A stretch of 14,754 nt of DNA from Planctomycetota bacterium (GTDB lineage: Bacteria; Planctomycetota; UBA1135): positions 1 to 14,754 of the forward strand of contig JACNJP010000453.1 of assembly GCA_014382465.1 (NCBI GenBank), in the 5' to 3' direction. Both the position numbers and the translations under genes were made by a program. This document shows, one piece after another, positions 1 through 7,316 of the stretch; position 1 is the first letter of the stretch, and each line of letters begins with the position of its first letter. The notes beneath the pieces were generated by a model that worked only from the letters and a program-made list of their open reading frames with translations, did not search any database and had not been told where the DNA came from.

Positions 1-1347
1 CTGCCCTACCTCGAATCGCTGCCGCGGCAGCCGGCGGCGGAGTGGGAGGGCGGCGAGGCGGTGGCGCGCTCGCTCGCGGAGGAGCTGCCGGAGCGCGGGG
101 CCGCCTTTGAGGAGCTGCTCGACACCGTCTTCGAGCGCGCGGGGCCGCATTCCTTCAACACCGCCGGCCCCGGCTACCTGGCCTACGTGCCCGGCGGAGG
201 CATCTTCTACACCGCGGTGGCGGACCTCATCGGCGACGCCGTGAACCGCTACGTCGGCGTGTGGCTGGCGGCGCCGGGCATGGTGCAGCTCGAGCAGAAC
301 GTGGTCCGATGGTTCTGCGACATCGTCGGCCTGCCGGCGGGCTCGGGCGGCGTCCTGACCACCGGCGGCTCGATGGCCAACTTCATCGGCATCGTCACCG
401 CCCGGCGCGAGAAGCTGCCCGAGGACTTCCTCGGCGGCACCATCTACGCCTCGGACCAGGTGCACCACTCGGTGACCAAGGCGGCGGTGCTGGCCGGCTT
501 CCCGCCCGGGCGGGTGCGGATGGTGCCGAGCGACCGCTCGTTCCGGATCGACCTGGCGGCGCTTGAGCGTGCCATCGCCGAGGACCGCGCCGCCAAGCTC
601 ACGCCCTTCCTGCTGGTGGCCTCCGGCGGCACCACCAACTCCGGCGCCGTCGATCCGCTGCCGGAGCTGGCCGATCTCGCCGCGCGTGAGTCGCTGTGGC
701 TGCACGTCGACGCCGCTTACGGCGGCTTCTTCTGCCTCACCGAGCGCGGCCGCGCCGCCCTGCGCGGGATCGGCCGCGCCGACTCCCTGAGCCTCGACCC
801 CCACAAGGGCATGTTCCTCCCCTACGGCACCGGCTCCCTGCTGGTGCGCGACCCGCGGGCGCTGCGCCGCGCCCACGCCACCGCCGCCGACTACATGCCG
901 CCGTTCCAGGACGACCCGGACCTGGTCGACTACTGCGAGCTGTCCCCCGAGCTGTCGCGCGACAACCGCGGCCTGCGCGTGTGGCTGCCGGCCAAGCTGC
1001 TCGGCTTCGAGGTCTGGCGCCAGGCGCTCGACGAGAAGCTCGACCTCGCCCGCCACGCCACCGAGGTCCTGCGCCAGACGCCCTCGGTCGAGATCCTGGC
1101 GGAACCCGAGCTGTCCCTGCTGGCCTTCCGGCTGGCGCCCGAGGGTCTCCCCGCCGGCCAGCTCGACGCCCTGAACCGCGCATGGCTCGACCGCGTCAAC
1201 CGCCGCCGCCACGTCTACCTGACCGGCACCATGCTCCACGGCCGCTACGCCCTGCGCATCTGCGTGCTGCACTTCCGCACCCACCGCGAGCGCATCGACG
1301 TGGCGCTCGACGACCTGCGGCAGGAGGCGGCGGCCTTACTCGGCTGA
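1..1347 (+). CDS. PLP-dependent group II decarboxylase, 5'-truncated by window edge
   Basis: The reading frame is open from base 1, so the true start lies upstream; 448 residues are visible, against about 470-490 usual for the family. Numbering from the GTG at 61, the PLP phosphate-binding stretch is LTTGGSMANF (99-108). The cofactor-stacking histidine is in VHHS (134-137), the pyridine-binding aspartate is D217 in HVDAAYGG, and the Schiff-base lysine is K249 in DPHKG. These are the hallmarks of group II amino acid decarboxylases, the aromatic-L-amino-acid, tyrosine and diaminobutyrate decarboxylase superfamily, which release CO2 from an amino acid to give an amine in the cytoplasm. The exact substrate cannot be read from the sequence. 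The gene converges on the Rieske oxygenase gene and overlaps it by 12 bp (1336-1347). All key residues are present, so the enzyme is probably active. Confidence 0.93.
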   Translation: MPYLESLPRQPAAEWEGGEAVARSLAEELPERGAAFEELLDTVFERAGPHSFNTAGPGYLAYVPGGGIFYTAVADLIGDAVNRYVGVWLAAPGMVQLEQNVVRWFCDIVGLPAGSGGVLTTGGSMANFIGIVTARREKLPEDFLGGTIYASDQVHHSVTKAAVLAGFPPGRVRMVPSDRSFRIDLAALERAIAEDRAAKLTPFLLVASGGTTNSGAVDPLPELADLAARESLWLHVDAAYGGFFCLTERGRAALRGIGRADSLSLDPHKGMFLPYGTGSLLVRDPRALRRAHATAADYMPPFQDDPDLVDYCELSPELSRDNRGLRVWLPAKLLGFEVWRQALDEKLDLARHATEVLRQTPSVEILAEPELSLLAFRLAPEGLPAGQLDALNRAWLDRVNRRRHVYLTGTMLHGRYALRICVLHFRTHRERIDVALDDLRQEAAALLG

Positions 1348-2433
1348 ACCGGCCATGGCGGCCGCGATCATCCGGTGGAAGGCGTGCACGCCAGCCTCGT
1401 GGGCCGGCGAGTAGCGGCCGGATCGGCGCAGCCTCGACCGGACGCCGCGCTGGACCGTCTCCACGAACTCCTCGTCTTCCAGCTCCTCGCCGCGCAGGTC
1501 CGACCCGGCGCCGGCGCCGGTGGACTCAGGGCGGTCGGAGAAGCTGCGGGAGGTGACGCGGCACCGGGCGGGGCCGAGCGGATCGACGCGGATGAGGGAC
1601 AAGCCCCAGGGATAGAGGTCGAGCATCAGGTTCGGCCAGATCCACCAGTGGAAGGCCGCCACTCGCTTTCCGGAGTCGGGGTGGTTCTCCGGCAGCCAGA
1701 ACACCGGGTCGGCGCCCGCGGCGATGCGGACATAGAGCACGGACCAGGGGAACAGCTCGGTGCGGTTGGCGGCGTGGTTGGCCGGCCCTCCAGGCTCCGA
1801 GTGGACGACGGGGACGTGGAAGCCCTCCAGGTGGTCCTCGACGAAGAGCGCCCAGTTCGCCTTCAGCTCGCAGACCTTCGCCGCGCGGTGGTTCTCCCGC
1901 ATCTTCCCCAGGGGGGCGAAGCTGGAGATGCTCCGGAAACTGCCGGCGGTCTCCTTGAAGCCGACCGCCGGATCGACCGCGCCGAAGAGGTGACCGTCCA
2001 GCTCCTCGAGGGCGAGCTGAGGAAGGTCCTCCTCGGCAGAGGGGAAGCCTTCCGCGCCCTCGAAGCCGGGCGTGGAGACGAAGGCGCCGTCGAGCAGGAA
2101 GCGACGCCCGTGGTACGGGCAGCGCAGGTGGCGCTGGCTGTGGCTGCCCGTGCACAGCAGCATTCCGCGGTGGGTGCAGGCGTTCGAGAGCAGCTTCATC
2201 TTCCCGCCCTCGGCCCAGGTGAGGAGCAGGGGCTCGTCGAGCGACCCTTCCAGGAAGGTGAAGGGGAGGGCCTCGCCCGGCCCCGGGGCCTCGCCGGTGG
2301 GGCCGAGCCATTGCCAGGACCGGGCAAAGATGCGCTCCAGCGCTCGGGAGTACAGCTCCGGCTCGTGGTAGAAGGCGCCGTCGAGCCTCCGCGCCTGGCG
2401 GATGTCGGGGTGGACTTCGAGTCGCTTGGTCAT
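1336..2433 (-). CDS. Rieske non-heme iron oxygenase, alpha subunit type
   Basis: This 365-aa protein fits the alpha subunit of aromatic-ring-hydroxylating or quaternary-amine oxygenases. The N-terminal Rieske [2Fe-2S] site is C86-x-H88 and C105-x2-H108 (NACTHRG, CPYHG). The C-terminal catalytic domain has the mononuclear iron histidines H206 and H211 (GFHVPVVH); the third, acidic ligand is probably in ELEDEEF (318-323). The tail GRYSPAHEAGVHAFHRM is typical of the family. Three residues before H206, where most members have the bridging aspartate, there is E203. Carnitine monooxygenase CntA also uses a glutamate there, so a quaternary ammonium substrate is possible but unproven. No ferredoxin or reductase partner is encoded in the window. 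The ATG overlaps the stop of the upstream transporter gene (ATGA), indicating translational coupling. The frame stays open upstream through the transporter gene, but that part is an out-of-frame shadow. Confidence 0.93.
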   Translation of the reverse strand: MTKRLEVHPDIRQARRLDGAFYHEPELYSRALERIFARSWQWLGPTGEAPGPGEALPFTFLEGSLDEPLLLTWAEGGKMKLLSNACTHRGMLLCTGSHSQRHLRCPYHGRRFLLDGAFVSTPGFEGAEGFPSAEEDLPQLALEELDGHLFGAVDPAVGFKETAGSFRSISSFAPLGKMRENHRAAKVCELKANWALFVEDHLEGFHVPVVHSEPGGPANHAANRTELFPWSVLYVRIAAGADPVFWLPENHPDSGKRVAAFHWWIWPNLMLDLYPWGLSLIRVDPLGPARCRVTSRSFSDRPESTGAGAGSDLRGEELEDEEFVETVQRGVRSRLRRSGRYSPAHEAGVHAFHRMIAAAMAGSAE

Positions 2434-3326
2434 GTCGGTCGTGAGGAGGCGGGGCGGCCGGTCACGGCGACCACGATGCCCGCCAGGATGATGCCAGCGC
2501 CGGCCAAGGTAGGCGCGCCGGGCCGCTGGGCGAACAGCAGAAAGGCCAGGAGGCTGCCGATCACGGGTTCGCTGAGCGAGGCGATAGCCACCGTCGGCGC
2601 CGGGATCCGCCGCAGCGCCAGGTTGTAGCCGGAGTGGCCGAGGAGCTGCTGCACCAGGGCCACGCCGACCAGGGCCAGCGTCGTCTGCCGGCCGAAGCCG
2701 GCGAGGGGCAGGCCGAGCAGGAGGCAGCCGAGCAGCAGCCAGCAGGCGGCGCCGCCGTAGCAGAGGCTGAGGAAGGCCAGCGCCGGCAGACGCCGCTGCA
2801 GCCGCCGGCTGAGCATGAGGTAGACCGCCGCTGCGGCGCCGCCGGCGGTCGCCAGGAGGTCGCCCTTCCAGGCCTCGCCGCCGACGCGGAAGTCTCCGGC
2901 GCCGATGACCGACACACCGACCAGCGCCAGCGCGATCCCGACCATCTGCCGCGCCCGGACCCGGTCTCCGGTCAGCCAGGGCGACAGCAGCGCCGTCCAC
3001 AGCGGCGCGGTGCTGACCAGCACCAGGCTCGACGCCACCGAGGTGAATTCGAAGGACGCGATCCAGGTGGCGAAGTGCAGCGCCAGGGCGGCGCCGGCGC
3101 CGGCCATCAGCCAGCGGTCGGCGGCCGGGAGCCCTCGCCACGCCGGGCCCAGCGAGCGCGCCGAGAAGGGCAGCAGCACCAGGGTCGCCAGCCCGGTCCG
3201 CCAGGCCGCCTTGACCAGCGGCTCGGCCTCCTCGGCGAACAGGATGATGGGGCTGCCCCACGCCGTGGCCAGCGCGCCGGCGGCGAGCACCAGCCAGGCC
3301 CAGGGCGGAGGAGGGCGGTCCACCAT
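2430..3326 (-). CDS. EamA/DMT-family membrane transporter
   Basis: This 298-aa protein consists almost entirely of hydrophobic helices, about ten, in two related halves (roughly 10-144 and 155-289). That is the duplicated EamA architecture of drug/metabolite transporters in the inner membrane. Typical segments are RTGLATLVLLPF (43-54), the region around TSVASSLVLVSTAPLWTALL (95-114), and SEPVIGSLLAFLLF (252-265) followed by a final AGAGIILAGI helix. Family members export or import amino acids, nucleotides, amines and other small metabolites; the substrate cannot be deduced here. It is the first gene of a leftward pair, and its TGA overlaps the ATG of the Rieske oxygenase, so the two probably share an mRNA and perhaps a substrate pathway. 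The ATG at 3326 has no strong Shine-Dalgarno sequence. Its promoter should lie in the 68-bp divergent gap to 3395. Confidence 0.92.
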   Translation of the reverse strand: MVDRPPPPWAWLVLAAGALATAWGSPIILFAEEAEPLVKAAWRTGLATLVLLPFSARSLGPAWRGLPAADRWLMAGAGAALALHFATWIASFEFTSVASSLVLVSTAPLWTALLSPWLTGDRVRARQMVGIALALVGVSVIGAGDFRVGGEAWKGDLLATAGGAAAAVYLMLSRRLQRRLPALAFLSLCYGGAACWLLLGCLLLGLPLAGFGRQTTLALVGVALVQQLLGHSGYNLALRRIPAPTVAIASLSEPVIGSLLAFLLFAQRPGAPTLAGAGIILAGIVVAVTGRPASSRPT

Positions 3327-3394
3327 CCGGGGATTCTGCGCCGGCGAGGCCGCCGCCGCGACCGGATAAGCTCGGCGGCAGACCCGCCGTCCGG

Positions 3395-3895
3395 ATGCCC
3401 GTCCACCACCTCCGCCCGCGCTTCGAGTTCGAGCTGCCGATCGCGGCGGCCGCCGCCATCGCCCGCCTGCGGGAGGCCCTGGCGGAGCCGGGCTGCCCCT
3501 GCCGCGGCCTGGTGGCGGAGCTGCAAGGGCACGTGGACCTGCGCGTCCACCGCAGCGAGCAGCACCTGTGGTCGCCGGCCCTGACCTTGGAGATCAGCGA
3601 GCGCGACGACGGCGGCGCTCTGATCCGCGGACTGATCGGTCCCAACCCGGCGGTCTGGACCCTGGTGGCCTTCTCCACCTTGGCCTTCGCCACCGCCGCG
3701 ATGTTCCTGCTGACCTTCGGCATGGTCCAGCTCGGCCTCGGGGAATCCCCGTGGGGACTGTGGCTCGGCGCCGCATGCTTGGGGATGGTGCTGGCGGTTT
3801 GGGCCGCCTCCCGCCTCGGCCAGCGGCTGGCGGCGCCGCAGACGGCCGTGCTCCGGCAGTTCCTGGCGCGCTGCTTCGACGCGGGCGGCGGCTGA
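3395..3895 (+). CDS. Small two-helix membrane protein, function unknown
   Basis: I do not recognise this 166-aa protein. Residues 1-80 are a soluble region rich in Leu and Arg, with a CPC motif at 34-36 (EPGCPCRGL). Two hydrophobic segments follow, about 86-112 and 118-138, separated by a short loop (GLGESPWG). A short basic/amphipathic tail (LGQRLAAPQTAVLRQFLARC) ends the protein. This suggests a membrane-anchored protein with a sizeable cytoplasmic N-terminal domain. The third codon positions are overwhelmingly G/C, which supports real coding. The gene is divergent from the EamA transporter and ends 6 bp before the stop of the leftward FG-GAP gene, so it is probably a single-gene transcript. 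The ATG at 3395 is the first in frame with the conserved-looking part and has no obvious Shine-Dalgarno sequence. Confidence 0.75.
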   Translation: MPVHHLRPRFEFELPIAAAAAIARLREALAEPGCPCRGLVAELQGHVDLRVHRSEQHLWSPALTLEISERDDGGALIRGLIGPNPAVWTLVAFSTLAFATAAMFLLTFGMVQLGLGESPWGLWLGAACLGMVLAVWAASRLGQRLAAPQTAVLRQFLARCFDAGGG

Positions 3896-3901
3896 AGGCG
3901 A

Positions 3902-5401
3902 TCAGAGGATGCAGAAGGGCGCGCCGACCCGGCTGCTGGTGCCGGAGCCGTCGTCGACCGTCAGCCGCAGGCGGCAGTCGCTGGAGGGCGTCGCCGGCAC
4001 CGCCCACTGGTAGCGGCCGTTGTCCGGCAGGCCGCTGGCCACCGGCGTCCACGGCCCGGCCGGCCCGCTGGTCGAGAGCTCGAGCTCGACGCTGCTGGGG
4101 CCGCCGCCGGGGACCTCGCTGACCCAGTCGATGAAGCTCGCCTGGCCGGCGCGCAGGGTCGCGTTCGGGCCGGGGCGGGTCTGGGTGGCGCGCAGGGTGT
4201 GCGGCGTCGAGGCTTCGCGGAAGAAGCGCAGGTGGTTGCGGCTGTTGAAGATGCCGCCCTCGTCGGCCACCAGGTGGAGGTCGGGGCGGCCGTTGCGGTC
4301 GGCGTCGCCGCCGGCGCGCAGGAACGCCATGTCGCCGTTCTGCGGCGTGACGAACATGGTCTCGCCGAGGAAGCCGCCGGCTCCGTCGCTGAGCGCCACC
4401 GCCACCCGGCCGCGGCCGGCCACCACCAGGTCGGCGTAGCCGTCGAGGTCCATGTCGGCGAGCTGGGTCTTCTGCCAGTCGCCGCTCGCTGGCAGGCCGC
4501 CGAGCTGCGCCCAGCCGCCGGCGGCGGTCCGCAGCCACACCTCGATGCCGCCGGCGCTGGTGACGAAGCTGAGGTCGAGCAGGCCGTCGCCGTCGACGTC
4601 GCCCAGTCCGACGCCGCGGCGGCCGAAATTGGCCAGCGGCGGCAGGTTGGCGTCGCCGCTGGAGAAGCCGCCCTGGCCGTCGCCGAGGTAGGTGGTGCTC
4701 GAGGCGTGGCCGAAGGCGATGTCGGCGTGGCCGTCGCCGTTGATGTCGCCGAAGACGAAGTCGTTCTCGGAATTGCCGCCGAGGAAGCCGAAGCTGTGGG
4801 TCCAGGTGCCGTCGAGGTTGTTCAAGTAGACCTGCACGCCGGAGCTCGAGCCGAAGCCGACGGAGCCGATGTCGAGGTCGCCGTCCGAGTCGACGTCGGC
4901 GAAGTCGGTGCCGGCCAGGCCCCAGGTCTCGCCGGCGGTCGCCAGGTCGTCGTCCCAGGGCAGCCATGCGGCGCCGCTGCCGTCGCCCAGGGCCACCTCG
5001 AGCAGCTGGTCGCCGAAGTCGGTGCTCGAGTAGTTGTGGTGCATGCCGTAGCCGACGTCCATGAGGCCGTCGTTGTTCGCGTCGCCTAGGGCGATGCCGC
5101 CGTAGCCGAAGTTGCCGTTCTGGAACACCGACCAGTTGCCGGCGCCGTCCCCGAACCACACCGTGACGCCGTGCATCTGGGTGTTGATGTAGGGCGAGCC
5201 GTGGTCGCCGATGGTCAGGAGGTCGGGGAAGCCGTCGCCGTTGACGTCGCCCATCTCGACCTCGGTCGGGCCGCCGTCCATCTGCGGATTGCCCAGGCCG
5301 TTCGAGGACTCGAGGTAGCGGAGCGGCTCGGGCAGCGGCTGCGGCGCCACCCGCACCGCCCCCTGCGGCGCAAGAAGGAGCGGGATCGCGGCGAGGAGCA
5401 T
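3902..5401 (-). CDS. Secreted FG-GAP/VCBS-repeat beta-propeller protein
   Basis: This 499-aa protein has seven DxDxDG-type calcium-binding loops at a regular spacing of about 50 residues: 52-60 (DVNGDGFPD), 107-115, 169-177, 219-227, 268-276, 316-324 and 366-374. That pattern is a seven-bladed FG-GAP (integrin-alpha-like) beta-propeller. A C-terminal region (about 415-499, with C476 and C497) resembles an Ig-like/Ser-Thr-rich accessory domain (GLPDNGRYQWAVP). Such proteins are exported and act at the cell surface; ligand and role are unknown. The ATG at 5401 has GGAG 4 nt upstream and begins a short hydrophobic leader with no basic residues. A CTG at 5434 in the same frame would add an Arg-rich stretch giving a more normal signal peptide, so the start is uncertain. 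Start codon and Shine-Dalgarno sequence lie in a strong inverted repeat. It is probably co-transcribed with the upstream Asp-box protein, 36 bp away. Confidence 0.9.
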   Translation of the reverse strand: MLLAAIPLLLAPQGAVRVAPQPLPEPLRYLESSNGLGNPQMDGGPTEVEMGDVNGDGFPDLLTIGDHGSPYINTQMHGVTVWFGDGAGNWSVFQNGNFGYGGIALGDANNDGLMDVGYGMHHNYSSTDFGDQLLEVALGDGSGAAWLPWDDDLATAGETWGLAGTDFADVDSDGDLDIGSVGFGSSSGVQVYLNNLDGTWTHSFGFLGGNSENDFVFGDINGDGHADIAFGHASSTTYLGDGQGGFSSGDANLPPLANFGRRGVGLGDVDGDGLLDLSFVTSAGGIEVWLRTAAGGWAQLGGLPASGDWQKTQLADMDLDGYADLVVAGRGRVAVALSDGAGGFLGETMFVTPQNGDMAFLRAGGDADRNGRPDLHLVADEGGIFNSRNHLRFFREASTPHTLRATQTRPGPNATLRAGQASFIDWVSEVPGGGPSSVELELSTSGPAGPWTPVASGLPDNGRYQWAVPATPSSDCRLRLTVDDGSGTSSRVGAPFCIL

Positions 5402-5429
5402 GACGCTCCAGTCTAGACCGCGATCCCGC
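5380..5429 (-). promoter_or_regulatory. Inverted repeat enclosing the start site of the FG-GAP gene
   Basis: Two perfectly complementary 12-bp arms (5380-5391 and 5418-5429, GCGGGATCGCGG on the + strand in the left arm) enclose the translation start. Between them a second 5-bp stem (5395-5399 with 5405-5409) pairs the Shine-Dalgarno GGAG with codons 2-3 and leaves AU of the AUG in a 5-nt loop. In the leftward mRNA this would hide the ribosome binding site, so it could repress or tune translation, or act as a processing or attenuation hairpin in the intergenic gap. There is no U-run, so it is not a standard terminator. The downstream arm lies in the leader-peptide codons. Confidence 0.5.
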
Positions 5430-5437
5430 CTCAGGGG

Positions 5438-7198
5438 TCAGTTCAGGGTCAAGGATCCCACGTCGGTCATCGCGGCTGAGGCGCTCGGCAGCCGCAGGGC
5501 CATGGCGGCGTAGTAGAGCGTCTTGCCGGAGGGCATCGACGCCGGGATCGTCATCGCCGCGGTCTGGCCGATGCCGCCGGGGCGGATGGTGCCGCTGAGC
5601 TGCCCGGGGATCATGCCGAGCGAGGCGGCGAGCACGCCGTCCCCCATCAGGCCGGTGTCCCGGGCCTTGCTGTTGTAGCGCCAGTCGCCCTCGCCGCCGG
5701 AGACCAGGACGCCGAACAGCGCGCCCTCGTCCGCCACCGGAAAGCCCTCGACCTCGAACCAGGCAATTCCGCCAGGGTAGAAGAAGCCGCCCGAGCGCAC
5801 GCACTGCGGCCGGAAGCCGCCGGCGTAGCTGTGGATGCGTTGGATCGAGTTGATGCCCAGCCAGGCCACCACGGCGTTGTCGTAGCGCTCGTTCCAGGCG
5901 ACGCGCGACTCGAGCACGAGGTCCGGCCGCCCGCTGACCTGGAAGCCCGGGGTCCAATGCAGGCCGCCGTCGCGCGAGGTGGCGCACTCGACCTGGCCCT
6001 GGACCTGGTCGGTGGTGTAGGCCAGGACCAGGTGTCCGGCATCGGGGCCGGCGTCGGCGAAGCGCGGCGCGCGCCCCTCGCCGGCTGTCGAGATCAGGGT
6101 CTCGAACCAGGTGTGGCCCAGGTCGCGGGTGGCGGCGACGAAGGCCTGGTAATTGTCTCGCCCGGTGGAGGCGCGGTTGTCGGCCCAGGTCGCGACCACC
6201 GTGCCGCGATGGACGATCAGGTCCGGGTCGCGCACCGAGGCCGAGCCGAGCGGGTAGTTGCCGATCACCTGCCGCGGCCCGAAGTGGCGGCCGCCGTCGC
6301 CGGAGAGCCGCGCCGACAGGGCCGGGGAGAAGCCGCCCCCGGTGCGCTCGGTCCAGGCCACCGCGACGGTCGGGCCGCTGCCGTCCAGGGCAAGCGCGCC
6401 AGGGATCACGTCCGTCTGCCCCGGCGTGAGGCCCAGCGGTTGGGGCAGCCAATGCCGGCCGCCGTCGTCGCTCCGCTGGTAGAAGACCTCGGGGCTGTTG
6501 CCGCGCCACTCGCTCCAGGCCAGGTGGACGTGGGGGCCGTCGAGGCTCATCCGGAGATCCGGGCCGCCCCGAGCGGAGAGGTCCAGCGGGGCTGACCAGC
6601 TCGTCCCGCCGTCGTTCGAGCGCAGGAAGCGCACCGCCGAGCCCTGCCCGGAGGGGTGGATCGAGACCAGGGCGATCGCCAGAAGGTCGTCGCCGGGGTC
6701 GGCGGAGCCGTGGTCGTCGGCGGCGAAGCGGAACTCCGCGACCTGGCCGAAGCCGGCCGGGTGGCCCTTGTCGAGCCAGCGCTCCGGCCGCCAGCTCGCG
6801 CCGGCGTCGTGGCTGGAGGCGAACCACAGGTCCGACTCGATCCCCGAGGAGCCCGGGTTCTGGTCCCGCAGGTCGATCCACAGGGCGTAGATGCCGCGGC
6901 CGGCGACCTGGAGCGAATCCGGACGGAGCTGTGCCTGAGCGTCGTTGGGATCGGCGTCGATCCGCACCGGGCTGCCGAAGCCGACCCCGCGGCCGCCCGC
7001 CGGGCTGACGTAGACGCCGAAGCGGCCGGCGTTCAGGTGGTCGGACAGCCACATCACCCCCGAGTATTCGCCGCCGGACGCGACGGCGAGCTGGCCGTAG
7101 CCCGAACCGCCCGAGATGTCGACGGTCTCGGTGGGACGGACGGGAGGAGCCTGCTGGGCCGGGAGCAGGCAGAGGGCAAGAGTCAGGATCGCAGTCAT
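5438..7198 (-). CDS. Secreted BNR/Asp-box beta-propeller protein (sialidase fold)
   Basis: This 586-aa protein starts with a hydrophobic leader ending near LLPAQQA, so it is likely exported. It carries six Asp boxes (S/T-x-D-x-G-x-x-W/F): 129-136 SHDAGASW, 194-201 SNDGGTSW, 243-250 SDDGGRHW, 299-306 SGDGGRHF, 357-364 TRDLGHTW and 408-415 SRDGGLHW. This is the signature of a six-bladed sialidase-type propeller. Sialidase activity is not implied: I did not find a convincing arginine triad or an FRIP motif, and many such proteins are non-catalytic. Residues about 510-586 form a small C-terminal beta-rich domain of unknown type. The ATG at 7198 has GGAG 7 nt upstream, within the palindrome CTCCGCGGAG (7206-7215). 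It precedes the FG-GAP gene by 36 bp and is divergent from the amidohydrolase gene, with a 118-bp shared control region. Confidence 0.9.
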   Translation of the reverse strand: MTAILTLALCLLPAQQAPPVRPTETVDISGGSGYGQLAVASGGEYSGVMWLSDHLNAGRFGVYVSPAGGRGVGFGSPVRIDADPNDAQAQLRPDSLQVAGRGIYALWIDLRDQNPGSSGIESDLWFASSHDAGASWRPERWLDKGHPAGFGQVAEFRFAADDHGSADPGDDLLAIALVSIHPSGQGSAVRFLRSNDGGTSWSAPLDLSARGGPDLRMSLDGPHVHLAWSEWRGNSPEVFYQRSDDGGRHWLPQPLGLTPGQTDVIPGALALDGSGPTVAVAWTERTGGGFSPALSARLSGDGGRHFGPRQVIGNYPLGSASVRDPDLIVHRGTVVATWADNRASTGRDNYQAFVAATRDLGHTWFETLISTAGEGRAPRFADAGPDAGHLVLAYTTDQVQGQVECATSRDGGLHWTPGFQVSGRPDLVLESRVAWNERYDNAVVAWLGINSIQRIHSYAGGFRPQCVRSGGFFYPGGIAWFEVEGFPVADEGALFGVLVSGGEGDWRYNSKARDTGLMGDGVLAASLGMIPGQLSGTIRPGGIGQTAAMTIPASMPSGKTLYYAAMALRLPSASAAMTDVGSLTLN

Positions 7199-7304
7199 GG
7201 TCGTTCTCCGCGGAGGGACGTTGCCCCTGCGCTACAAGTGCCATGCCAGGTTAAACTAGGATCCGGGAAACGCCGACGTTTCGAAGCGGTAACTGCCGTC
7301 GGGC

Positions 7305-7310
7305 TATCCT
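7305..7310 (+). promoter_or_regulatory. Possible -10 element of a leaderless transcript
   Basis: TATCCT lies 6 nt before the ATG of the amidohydrolase gene. With the usual 6-8 nt from the -10 box to the transcription start, the mRNA would begin at or next to the A of the ATG, so it would be leaderless. This agrees with the absence of a Shine-Dalgarno sequence. No clear -35 hexamer is visible. Confidence 0.35.
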
Positions 7311-7316
7311 GGCCGC

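Noticed and set aside
2434..3723. N-terminal extension of the Rieske oxygenase frame, running open through the transporter region
   Set aside because: It is Arg/Gly/Ala-rich, has no domain, and lies antisense or out of frame over the EamA gene and the 166-aa gene; the ATGA overlap and the protein-like start MTKRLEVHPD fix the real start at 2433.
5438..7198. Calling the Asp-box protein an active sialidase
   Set aside because: Asp boxes are fold markers only; I could not identify an FRIP-like motif or an arginine triad.
3594..7244. Very long leftward frame across both propeller genes
   Set aside because: Extremely Arg/Pro/Gly-rich shadow of the two propeller genes in another frame; the Asp boxes and FG-GAP loops are only in the chosen frames.
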